A DNA stretch of 64,000 nt from Palsa-504 sp963787645. Its GTDB lineage: Bacteria > Actinomycetota > Actinomycetes > Streptosporangiales > Streptosporangiaceae. Positions 42,903 to 51,788 of the stretch are shown here, piece after piece (position 1 is the first letter of the stretch; each line of letters begins with the position of its first letter). Below the pieces are notes generated by a model that saw only the letters and a program-made list of their open reading frames with translations, did no database searches and was not told where the DNA came from. The stretch lies in contig CAWBDS010000002.1 in NCBI GenBank assembly GCA_963787645.1, positions 372,001 to 436,000 of the forward strand, given 5' to 3'. The translations under genes were made by a program, and so were the position numbers.

Positions 42903-43028
42903 GATGTCCCTCTTCTCACCAGCGGATGCGGTTGCTCAGTACACGCAATCCGCGCCCCGCCGATTAGCGCTGGGTCATGCCTCATTTGAGGCAACAGGTA
43001 CCGCCGAAGTCGTGGCCGACCCGCGGTA

Positions 43029-43724
43029 CTAGCCGGGCGGCTCGTGCCACACGACGTGCTGGGTGTCGTGCTCGTCCAGCCGCTGCCGGCGCGGCGGCAA
43101 CGGCGCGTCGCTGAACCCGAGCGCCAGCACGCCGGCCAGGTCGCCGGTGATGCCGAGCGCGGCGCCGATGTCGGCCTCGGCGATGACCACGTCGCCCATG
43201 AACGCGACCCGCACCCCGAGCGCCTCAGCGGCCAGCCACATGTTCTCGATCGCCGCCCCGATGCCGATCATCTCCAGGCCGAAGCCCACCAGCGATCCGG
43301 CCAGCGCCGGGCGGGTCGCCTCGATCAGCCCGGTGCGGCCGCTGCTGAATAGGCCGCGGTTCTCGATGAAGATCGCCGCCGACACCTCGCGCAGGACCTG
43401 TGCCGACTCGCGCACGGTCGAGACGTAGGCCGGGCGGGGCCGGCCGGTAGCCGGGTCGTGCGGCACGTACTCGTCCCCGCCCTTGGCCTGCTCGACCGCG
43501 TTGGCCAGCGTGCCTAGCGCCGCGCGGTCGGTCACGATGTGCATCCGCCACGGCTGGGCGTTCTTCGACGAAGGCGCGGCCAGGCCGCAGCGAACGATCT
43601 CCCGCAGAACCGGGCCGGGGATAGGCTGACGGTCGAACCCTTCCCTGATGCTGCGCCGGGCGAGCATCGCGGTGATGATCTGCGGCCGCACCTCGTCATC
43701 GAGCGGAGGGCCCGGCTGCGGCAT
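43029..43724 (-). CDS. Nitroreductase-family flavoprotein
   Basis: 231 residues from ATG 43724 (GGAAGGAA upstream). FMN-binding features: RRSIREGFDRQPIP at the N-terminus, GLAAPSSKNAQPWRMHIV, and IGIGAAIENMWLAAEALGV near the C-terminus. Oxidises NAD(P)H to reduce nitro, quinone or ene substrates. Divergent from the radical SAM gene with under 100 bp between starts, so shared regulation is plausible. Confidence 0.85.
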   Translation of the reverse strand: MPQPGPPLDDEVRPQIITAMLARRSIREGFDRQPIPGPVLREIVRCGLAAPSSKNAQPWRMHIVTDRAALGTLANAVEQAKGGDEYVPHDPATGRPRPAYVSTVRESAQVLREVSAAIFIENRGLFSSGRTGLIEATRPALAGSLVGFGLEMIGIGAAIENMWLAAEALGVRVAFMGDVVIAEADIGAALGITGDLAGVLALGFSDAPLPPRRQRLDEHDTQHVVWHEPPG

Positions 43725-43819
43725 GGGTGTTCCTTCCCGCGTGGCCATGGACGAGCGCGGTAGACAAGTGCGATGCGGTGATTTTCCATAGTAGTGACGG
43801 CATGGTCGGATCGAGGCAC

Positions 43820-44947
43820 ATGGCAACGACACTGAGCGTGGCTCAGCGGCTGAAGTTCCAGCTGCTGGCCGAGGGTATCGAGATCTCGCGGCCAGCCCGG
43901 CAGGCCCTGCGTGAAGCCACCCGCCACAGCGATCTCACCCCGGCTGATTACGCCTCGACGACCGGGTTGATCCTCCAGCTCGATGACGACGTGTGGGTCA
44001 ACGCCCCGATCAACGACTACAACCCGAACTTCGTCTCCGGTTCGCGCTTTGTCCTGGACCACGGCGCGGACGGGCTGTGCGTGCACGGTGCCGGGCTGTC
44101 CAGCCTGGCCAGGTTCTGGCCGCCGCCGCGCTATCACGGTCACGCGGAACGGTTCGGCCCGCTGAACAACTTCGTGGTCACCCACGGCGACCGGGCCCGG
44201 TTGTCACCGGTGCGCGGCTGCGCCATGACCTGTACGTTCTGCAACATCCCGTACGACGATCCGATCGACGTGTACGGCACCAAGCCGATCGACGCCCTGC
44301 TCGAGGCGGCCCGCATCGCGGTCAGCGACGAGCGGCAGCCCGCCCACCACATGCTGATCTCCGGCGGCACGCCGAAGCGGCCCGACTTCGACTTCATGCA
44401 AGAGCTCTACCGGCGGGTGCTGCTGGAGTTCCCCGGTATCCCGGTCGACATCATGATGGTGCCGCTACCTGGCCTGTTCGACCTGCCCTTGCTGGACAAG
44501 CTCGGCCTGAACGAGATCTCGATCAACATCGAGGTGTTCAGCGAGGCGAGCGCCAAACAGGTCATGCGTAACAAGTACAACCAAGGCTTGACCTTCTACC
44601 TGGACTTCATCGAGCACGCGGCCGAGGTGCTCGGCCGGGGCCGGGTCCGGTCGATGCTGATGGTCGGCCTGGAGCCGATGGAGATGACGCTGGCCGGGGT
44701 GGCGGCCATCGCCGAGCGGGGCGGGGTTCCGGTGCTCAGCCCGTTCCGGCCCGATCCGGCCACGCCGCTGCGGGACCGCAAGCCCTCCAGCGCTGCCGAG
44801 CTCGAGCAGATCTACCTGCGGGCGGCCGACGTCGCGGCCCGCCACGGCGCCGCGCTCGGCCCGGACTGCCCGCCGTGCACGCACAACACGCTGAGCTTCG
44901 TCGATCCCGGGTCGGCGTACCGCCACCAGCGGCCGGTGATGGTCTGA
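43820..44947 (+). CDS. Radical SAM enzyme
   Basis: 375 residues from ATG 43820. The iron-sulfur site is CAMTCTFCNIP (CxxxCxxC, ~residue 138), with SAM-binding ISGGTPKRPDF and a partial TIM barrel. An N-terminal ~130-residue extension with NPNFVSGSRFVLDHG and GLCVHGAG precedes the SAM core. A second cysteine cluster near the C-terminus (DCPPCTHNTLS) could ligate another cluster or substrate. No peptide-binding RRE domain is seen. The next gene starts 17 bases downstream on the same strand, so the pair may act together. Confidence 0.82.
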   Translation: MATTLSVAQRLKFQLLAEGIEISRPARQALREATRHSDLTPADYASTTGLILQLDDDVWVNAPINDYNPNFVSGSRFVLDHGADGLCVHGAGLSSLARFWPPPRYHGHAERFGPLNNFVVTHGDRARLSPVRGCAMTCTFCNIPYDDPIDVYGTKPIDALLEAARIAVSDERQPAHHMLISGGTPKRPDFDFMQELYRRVLLEFPGIPVDIMMVPLPGLFDLPLLDKLGLNEISINIEVFSEASAKQVMRNKYNQGLTFYLDFIEHAAEVLGRGRVRSMLMVGLEPMEMTLAGVAAIAERGGVPVLSPFRPDPATPLRDRKPSSAAELEQIYLRAADVAARHGAALGPDCPPCTHNTLSFVDPGSAYRHQRPVMV

Positions 44948-44964
44948 AGCCCGCGCCGAGCCGG

Positions 44965-45838
44965 GTGATCGTCGGCGTCGACGATCTGGGTACCGCGGAG
45001 ATCCGGCACATCCTCTCCCGCGCCAGCGGCCTGCGGACCGGAGCGGCCAGCGAGCTGGCCCGGCCGCCGCTGGTCGCGCTGTTGTTCCTGGAGACGTCCC
45101 TGCGCACGCGGGTGGGCTTCGCGGCGGCCGCGGCCCGGCTGGGCGGGCAGTTCATCGATGTCGTCGAGCGCCGCGGGAACGCGCTCGCGGTGCCTGAGGG
45201 ATGGGCCGACACGCTGCGCGTGGTGAGCGGCTATGCCGATCTGGTCGTGGCCCGGCCCGGCCGCCCGCTGGACGTCTCCGAGCTGGGCCCGCTGCTGGTC
45301 AGCAGCTTCCTGAACGGCGGCGACACGGGCCCGCGCGGTGAGCACCCGTCCCAGTCGCTGATCGACCTGTACGCGATCGAACAGGCCCGGGGGCCGGTTT
45401 CGGAGCTGACCGTCGCGATCTGCGGTGACCTGCGGATGCGCGCGGTACGCAGCCTGGTCCGGCTGTTCGCCCGGTTCCCGCCGCGGCGGCTGGTCACCAT
45501 CTCAGACCCGCACTTGGCCGACGGGCCCGACGGGGCCGGCCAAGCAGGCGACGAGCAGCGCAAACCGTGGGACGTCGACGACGTGGACGTGCTGTATGTG
45601 GCCGGCATCCCGCACGGCGCCCTGGATGAGCCGGGCCGGGCCCGGCTGCGGGTGGATCGCCAGGCGCTGGCCGCGCTGCGCCCCGAACGCGGTCGTGCTG
45701 TCGCCGATGCCGGTCATCGACGAGATCGCCAGCACCGTACGCGGCGATCCGCGCATCCGGATGCTCGAGCAGAGCGACGACGCGCTGTTCGTCCGGATGG
45801 CGCTGATCGAGGCGCTACTGTCCCCGCATCTCCTCTAG
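44965..45838 (+). pseudogene. Divergent aspartate/ornithine carbamoyltransferase-like protein, one-base frameshift
   Basis: The fold matches carbamoyltransferases: LFLETSLRTRVGFAAAAARLG (carbamoyl-phosphate loop), EHPSQSLIDLYAI and CGDLRMRAVRSLVRL. A C-run at 45681-45684 contains one extra base. The expected ending, VLSPMPVIDEI to DALFVRMALIEALL, continues in the next frame to a stop at 45838. Compared with E. coli ATCase, the loop usually STRT is SLRT, the KKGE lysines are replaced by VPEG, and the aspartate-binding Arg of HPLPRVDE is Val (SPMPVIDE). H134 and R167 equivalents are kept. The second substrate is therefore probably not aspartate. Confidence 0.72.
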
Positions 45839-48409
45839 CTCGACCATGGCGGGCTCCCGGCGATAGGCCATCAGCCGGGCCTGGTGGACCAGGTCCGCGC
45901 GATCGCCGATGCCGTGCTCGGCGAAGTCGGCTACCGGCCCGCTATCGGCGTTTTCCTCGATGTTGACCGCCCCGTACCGGGTGCAGTCTTCCAGGGTGAC
46001 CCGGTAGCGGCGGCGATCGCTGACGTTCAGCAGCTGCCACACCACGCTGTGCTCGATGAGCGCCGTGCCGGTCAGGCCCTCGTCGAACCACGTGTTGGCC
46101 AGCACCGAGCCCCGGACGGTGAGCTCGATCTCGCCGTGTTCCTGTTCGGCGCCGATGCGGCGGCTGATCGACAGCCCGCGGATCGAGCTGCCGAAGATCT
46201 GGATCTTCGCCGCTCCCTGCTCGGTGATGTCGAGCGAGGATCCGGCGATGTGCCGCAGCGCGAGCTCGCCGCCGTCCCGGAACCGCCCGCTGCGCACCAT
46301 CAGCGAGCTCAGCCGGCCCCCGTACATGGTCAGGCCGCCGTGCTGCGGCGCCCAGTCGAGCAGTTTCGCGCGGTCACCCAGGTTGTTGGTGACCGCGATG
46401 CCCGAAGTGACCGAGTAGACCGCGCCGGAGAAATCCTCCCCGCGGTAGTGGCTCAGCGCCGCGCGGGTCGAGGCGCCCAGTCCGGTCAGCCGGAACGACG
46501 GCATGCCCTCCTGGTCGTACACGGCGGTCGACGCGCTGACCACCGGCCCAACGATGTCGCAGTCGCCGAACATCACCCCGTCCAGCACGCAGTTGATGAA
46601 CACCGTGCCCTCGAACGAGCAGTTCTCGAAGCGGGTGCCGCGAAAGTCGCAGTTGGCGAACACGATGTGCCGGAACCGCGCGGTGACCCGGCAGTTGTAC
46701 CAGCGCAGGTTGACGACGGTCCGGGCGCGGCCCACGCCGTCGAACTGCGGCCAGTACTCATCGGGATCCGGCCGGACCCAGTCGAAGACGTCGCCCTGGG
46801 CGCCGGTCAGCAGGACCAGCGCCGGGGTGGGCCCGGTCCGCTCCGACGCGGCCCAGTCCTCCAGCGCCTCGCCGAACCCGTCGTGGATCAGCGACAACAT
46901 GGTGCAGTTCACCGCCGGGGACGTCGGCCTGATCAGCGAGGAGGTGGTGAGCCATTCCAGCGCGAAGGCGAACCGCCGCAGCTCTTCGATGACCACCTCG
47001 TGGGCCGGATAGCCGAACATCGGGCCGGCCGACAGGCCCTCGGGGTCGGCCTCCCAGGGCGACACCGCGATGCCCAGCTCGTCTAGTGGTGAGCCCTCGG
47101 CCGTGTCGGCCGGCGCGCGCAGGCCGGCCGCGGCCGCCACCACCGTACGCGGCACGCTGAGCAGGTCGACCGAGCCCGCGGCATGCGCAGCGGCGCCCGT
47201 GTTGAGCCCGTAGATGTTCCGGAAGGCGCGCTCGGCCGCGGTCGGTGCGATGGTGCTGAGGATCCGCAGTTCGCGCTCGAGTGCCAGCTGAGCCAGGTCC
47301 CATGCCTCGCGGTCGAGCTTGAACCCGCCGCTGGACAGGTGCGCGACGGTCCGCCGCACCGCCTCGCGGGTCCCGGCGATCAAGAACTCATCCAGGCTGC
47401 CAACCGGGTCTTCGTCCAGGCACGCCTCCTCGCACAGGTCGAGCTTGCGGGCCACCGACTCGACCAGGCCAAGGGTAAAGATGTCCCGGTGCCGCTCGCC
47501 GGCGGCCGCGATCATCTGCCGGACGTGCTCGGCCCGGATGGCGCTGCCGCTGGGCTTGGCCCGGGCGTGCAGCGCGTACAGCGCACCTTGCAGGTGCAGC
47601 AGGCCGACGTCCGCGGACCGGAACTCGGTCTCCTGAATCGTGTTCCACTCGCCGAGTACCAGCTCGATCGCCTCGAGGGTGATGGCCAGCGCCGCCGGAT
47701 CGGGGACGGCGTCCCGCGCGAGCAGCGAGGCCGTGCTGCCGAAGTGACCAGGGTTGCCGCTGGCCGTGATGTCACGGATGTAGTCGGTCGCGGTCAGCGC
47801 CTCCAGCTCGAAGGTCGACATGGAGAACGGCCTGATCTGCGCGTTGAGCGCCTTGAGCCGGTGCACGTATTCCGAGCGCAGCGAGATCACCACGTGGATG
47901 TCGTACCTGCTGTTGAGCTCGACCACCCAGTCCATGGCCCGCTTGAAGAACGGCCGCTGGTGCCGGATCAGCTCCTCGAACTGGTCCAGGACCAGCACTG
48001 CGAGCTCGCCGTAGTTCGTGTTGAGCTGCTCCACCATGGACTGCGGCGCGGCGTCGTCCACGCTGATGCCCAGGGCCCGCAGCTCGGTGGCGACCTTGGC
48101 CGCCACGAAGTCCTCGGGCCGCTCCGGGCTGTCCGCTTCCCTGGTCCAGTCGCGGCACACGATCGGCTGGAAGCCGCGGTCGGTGAGGTCGCGGACCAGG
48201 CCCACGTTGAGCAGGGACGACTTGCCGACCCCGGACTCGCCGTGCAGGATCACCAGCTGATGGGTGAGCACCTCGTGCGCGAAGCGGTCGCGGTCGTCCT
48301 GCCTGCCGATGAGCAGGTCATCGTCGCCGGGCTCCATGGGTTTGGGTCCGCGCCACGGGCAGGTGTCCTTGTCGAGGAAGTTCTTCTTCCACTGCTCCAG
48401 GGTGATCAT
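45815..48409 (-). CDS. STAND NTPase with C-terminal pentapeptide-like repeats
   Basis: 864 residues from ATG 48409 (ATGA with the preceding gene). The NTPase module begins LLIGRQDDRDRF; Walker A is GESGVGKSSLLN (residues 57-68), Walker B VLVLDQFEELI (~141-150), and a sensor Arg in VISLRSEYVHRLK. A helical region follows to about 540. Residues ~570-622 contain pentapeptide-like repeats (NCDFRGTRFENCSFEGTVF), giving a right-handed beta-helix, and a further beta-rich part runs to the end. STAND proteins act as signal-triggered switches in conflict and death systems. Here the repeats would be the sensing or partner-binding module. Terminal gene of the cluster. Confidence 0.78.
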   Translation of the reverse strand: MITLEQWKKNFLDKDTCPWRGPKPMEPGDDDLLIGRQDDRDRFAHEVLTHQLVILHGESGVGKSSLLNVGLVRDLTDRGFQPIVCRDWTREADSPERPEDFVAAKVATELRALGISVDDAAPQSMVEQLNTNYGELAVLVLDQFEELIRHQRPFFKRAMDWVVELNSRYDIHVVISLRSEYVHRLKALNAQIRPFSMSTFELEALTATDYIRDITASGNPGHFGSTASLLARDAVPDPAALAITLEAIELVLGEWNTIQETEFRSADVGLLHLQGALYALHARAKPSGSAIRAEHVRQMIAAAGERHRDIFTLGLVESVARKLDLCEEACLDEDPVGSLDEFLIAGTREAVRRTVAHLSSGGFKLDREAWDLAQLALERELRILSTIAPTAAERAFRNIYGLNTGAAAHAAGSVDLLSVPRTVVAAAAGLRAPADTAEGSPLDELGIAVSPWEADPEGLSAGPMFGYPAHEVVIEELRRFAFALEWLTTSSLIRPTSPAVNCTMLSLIHDGFGEALEDWAASERTGPTPALVLLTGAQGDVFDWVRPDPDEYWPQFDGVGRARTVVNLRWYNCRVTARFRHIVFANCDFRGTRFENCSFEGTVFINCVLDGVMFGDCDIVGPVVSASTAVYDQEGMPSFRLTGLGASTRAALSHYRGEDFSGAVYSVTSGIAVTNNLGDRAKLLDWAPQHGGLTMYGGRLSSLMVRSGRFRDGGELALRHIAGSSLDITEQGAAKIQIFGSSIRGLSISRRIGAEQEHGEIELTVRGSVLANTWFDEGLTGTALIEHSVVWQLLNVSDRRRYRVTLEDCTRYGAVNIEENADSGPVADFAEHGIGDRADLVHQARLMAYRREPAMVELEEMRGQ

Positions 48410-50390
48410 GTCAGCTCGCATCTCTTGCGCGCGGCGGGCCGGTGGGTCGTGCTCTGCAGGTGCCGCAGATAGTGCTGGAGATCGACCTGGAAGTTCTCGC
48501 AGCGGTCGGTCACGACGTCGAAGTTGTACCAGCCGAGCAGGTCGCGCACGGTGTCGTCGGTGCGCCAGTTGACCACCAGCCCGGCTCGGCTGGGGGTCGG
48601 CGCCTTCTTGACCGATTCGCCGTCGATGCTGGTCGGCACCGTCATCTGCGAGGCGAACCGGTATCGGATGCTGCTGTCGCTGACCTGGACGCCCATCATC
48701 ATCCAGAACCTGGCGAAGGCCGAGCCGCGCGTCCCGAACAGCGCGGCGGGCAGCCCTTGGCGGACCCGCTCGTTGCTTCGGTCGGGCTGGTAGACCAGGA
48801 ATTCCGACGCCGCGTGCTGCATGGCCGAGTACTCATCGAGCAGGGCCACGTGCGCCATCCGCAGCTCGGGCTCGTTAAGGTCGGGCGGCTCGCTGGGCAG
48901 CTCGATGTGGTAGTCCTTCAGCAGCCGTCGGCACAGGTCGTTCCAGTCGCTGCCGTCCTCGGTCCACAGCCGCGGCGCCCGCATCAGCGGTGATCCGCTG
49001 AGCCGGACCACCACCGGGTAGTTGCCGTAGGTCAGCTCGTAGGCCGTGTCGCCGTTGAGCAGGAACCAGTCCGCCTCGGCCGGGCTGCGCAGCCGTTCCA
49101 GCTGCTCCTCGAGCGGGAGGTCGTGGTCGGGCCGGATCAGGCAGCCCAGCCAGCACACCGAGGCCAGGCACGAGGCCGGTTCGGCCACGTCCTGGAGCAG
49201 GTTCATCGGCACCGCGACCACGAACGGCTCGGTGCTGGAGCGCCACATGGCCATCTCCAGCTCCAGGTCGAACGACGTCACGAAGGCCGACGCGATCGGC
49301 GGCTGCAGCGGCGAGGACCGCAGGAAGCCCTGGCGCAGGGCGGCTTGCTGGCGCAAGATCGTGGCCACCGTCGCGTAGAACCGCTCCCGGTCGGTCTGAT
49401 CGTCATCCTCGAGCTCGTTCCACGACAGCCGGGTGGTGGCCGCAAAGCGCTGCTCCACGAACTGGCAGGCGGCGTCGATGTCGTCGAAGGCGGGCCGGGG
49501 CAGCCACCGGTCGAACAACGCGGGGGAGGTCCGGGTGCTCAGGTGCAGCAGCAGGTCGTTCCAGCCCGGGTACACCGAGGTTCCCTGGGTCAGGGAGTAC
49601 CAGCACAGCTCGGTCAGCAGCTGGATGTCGGCCACCCGCAGGGAGGGCTGGTGACCACGCGGGCTGAGCGAGCCGTCGATCGTGGTCAGCGCCTGGTGCA
49701 GGACCGCGTCCCCGGAGTCGTGGTCGTTCTCCTCGGCCGAGCCGATCAGCTCCTCGAGCAGCGCCAGGACCGGCTGTAGCGCGTCGGTCTCCAGTTCGGC
49801 CGACCCGGCCCTGCCGATCGGCAGGCTGACCCGGTCGTGGCCGCTGCGGCTGAGCGCGTCCGGGGCCATCGCGCTGGCCAGGTGGTACAGCCGGGTCAGC
49901 AGGGCGGCGCAGAGCAGTAGCTTGGCCGTCTTCAGGTCCGTGCTGGTGTCGAACGGGTTCGCGGCCGGCGGACGCGCGTCGTCCGGCTCAGCCACGGGGT
50001 CGCCGTCACCCCCGGCCGCGGGCGGCCCAGCCGGTCCGCGATGAGCGAAGCCGCGAACGCGCCGGCCAGCTTCGCGGCGTTGGTCCCGTCGGGCAGCGGA
50101 TCGGTGTCGGCCAGCAGTCGCTGCACGATGGCCGGCACGTCGTGGACCCGGGTGCCGCTGATGTCGTGCCCCGCTTCCAGGCAGCCGCTGCCCAGCACCA
50201 AGGTGATCCACGGATATCCGCTGCGCTTGTAGAGCGGGCCGAGCGGCGCGTGGATCTCCTCCAGCGCGTTGCAGAACCGGCGCGGTTCCACATACGCCGG
50301 CACCTTGGCCGCCAGGTACTCGTCCCGTCCGTGCTCGAAGAAGGTCTTGGTCCCGGAACGCGGCTCTCGGCGGGCCTTGAACTGCCTCAT
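48406..50390 (-). pseudogene. Unrecognised ~660-residue cluster protein, one-base frameshift
   Basis: Starts at ATG 50390, directly after the ATP-grasp stop (TAG-ATG). Residues 1-125 include ITLVLGSGCLEAGHDISG, a Gly-rich strand-loop reminiscent of nucleotide or SIR2-like folds. This is suggestive only. Near 50009-50030 (C/G runs) the frame must shift to continue as DPVAEPDDARPPAANPFDTS and then ~530 further residues, mostly helical with WFLLNGDTAYELTYG and LVVNWRTDDTVRDLLGWYN near the end, to the stop at 48406. The span (1985 bases) is one short of a multiple of three. The conserved operon position and the long clean downstream frame argue for sequencing error or very recent loss. Confidence 0.6.
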
Positions 50391-51788
50391 CTAACCCCCC
50401 AGGGATCCTGGCGTCATGACTTGCTCCGCACCGTGCGGCGGGCGGCTCGGGGCGGCACCGGCCGTCCCGGCCAGACCCGCCTTCCACGTGGAAACTACCC
50501 CGGCCCACGGCTCGGAAAGCTCGAACCCGGTCCGCGTCACCGACTCCCGGCAGACGATCCGAGCCACCGCGGCGCCTCGCTGGGTCGACAGCGCGGGCCG
50601 GGTCAGGACCTCGGCCCGGATCGACCGCCCGGTGGCCATGGCCAGCCGGACCAGCGGCGAGGGATCCAGCCGCGCCGCCTCCTGCCCGACCCAGTGCACC
50701 ACGAAGTGCGCCAGCGCGGGCGCCTCGGCGGCCAGCTCGGCCACCGAGCGCCGGGGCGGCGCGTCCATGCCCATGATCGCCGCCAGGTGCTCGAGCATCA
50801 GGCAGCTCTCGCCCGCGCCGATGGCCAGCTTGCACGAGGCGTGGGTCGAGCCCTGAAAGCGCGGGTTGACCTCGGTGAACAGCGGAACGCCGTGGTGCAC
50901 CAGGAAGTCGACGCCGAACGTGCCGCGATAACCGTAGCTGCGCAGCCAGTTCCCGATCGTGACCGTGGCCGTGTCGATCTGGTCGAGGATGGCGCGGTCG
51001 AGATCCCTGACCCGGCCGTAGTCGTTGCCGCAGTAGCCGAACCGGCGGGTGACGCAGTCCGGTATCCCGATCAGCTGGACCGACGGGTAATGAACGGTCA
51101 CCCCGTCGTGCCACGCCGTGGCGCCCACGTTGACCGGCACGCCGCCGGACAGGTACGGCGCCACGCCGACGAACGCCTCGGCCGCCCGCGGCCACTGCAG
51201 CCGCAGCTGCCCGGCGTCGGCCACCTGGACGATCCCCTCGCCGCCGGAGGTCCGGCTGCGACGCAGGATCACCGACCCGCTGCGCAGCATCTCGTCGGTC
51301 CGCAGCTGCTCCTCGTCGGCCACGTAGGTCCACGGGATGGTGGGCACCCCGAGTTCGGACACCGACGTCTCCACCCACGGCTTGTGCTCGAACGCGGCCT
51401 GGTGCCCGCCGAACAGGCCGAGGTTGAGGCAGCGGTTACGACGGGCGAAGTAGATCGCGGACAAGAAGCTGGACGGGCGGTAGGGCAGCAGCGCGCTGGG
51501 CGCCGACAGGGCCTGCAGCATCACCCGGCGGAAGGTGGCCGTCTCCGGCGCGCCGAGGTGATCGTCGATGTCCCAGGTCTCCAGGTCGACCCGGACGCCG
51601 GTCAGGTCCTCGTAGGCCTGGCCGTCCACCGACAGCCGCCTGGAGTAGGCGTTGATGATCGTATAGGCGCCCTCGAACTGTGGCAGGTCAGCCAGCGGTT
51701 CGGCGTCGTCGCCCCGGATCCCGGCCCAGACCAGGCGCCGATGGCCAAGCCCGGCCGACACCTCCCGCAGCAGCGTGGCGCGGTTCAC
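50391..51788 (-). CDS. ATP-grasp ligase
   Basis: 465 residues from ATG 51788 (ATGA with the CHAT gene). ATP-grasp signatures: nucleotide-binding basic residues near 136 (EHKPWVE) and 176-177 in SVILRRSRTSGGEG, the glycine-rich loop, and the metal-binding set D294 (FGVDFLVHHG) and E306/N308 (LFTEVNPRFQGSTH). Such enzymes join a carboxylate to an amine through an acyl-phosphate. A ligase next to a caspase-like protease is unusual. It may tag or build a signal peptide or metabolite, or modify the protease's target. C-terminal ~130 residues are of unknown function. Confidence 0.8.
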   Translation of the reverse strand: MNRATLLREVSAGLGHRRLVWAGIRGDDAEPLADLPQFEGAYTIINAYSRRLSVDGQAYEDLTGVRVDLETWDIDDHLGAPETATFRRVMLQALSAPSALLPYRPSSFLSAIYFARRNRCLNLGLFGGHQAAFEHKPWVETSVSELGVPTIPWTYVADEEQLRTDEMLRSGSVILRRSRTSGGEGIVQVADAGQLRLQWPRAAEAFVGVAPYLSGGVPVNVGATAWHDGVTVHYPSVQLIGIPDCVTRRFGYCGNDYGRVRDLDRAILDQIDTATVTIGNWLRSYGYRGTFGVDFLVHHGVPLFTEVNPRFQGSTHASCKLAIGAGESCLMLEHLAAIMGMDAPPRRSVAELAAEAPALAHFVVHWVGQEAARLDPSPLVRLAMATGRSIRAEVLTRPALSTQRGAAVARIVCRESVTRTGFELSEPWAGVVSTWKAGLAGTAGAAPSRPPHGAEQVMTPGSLGG

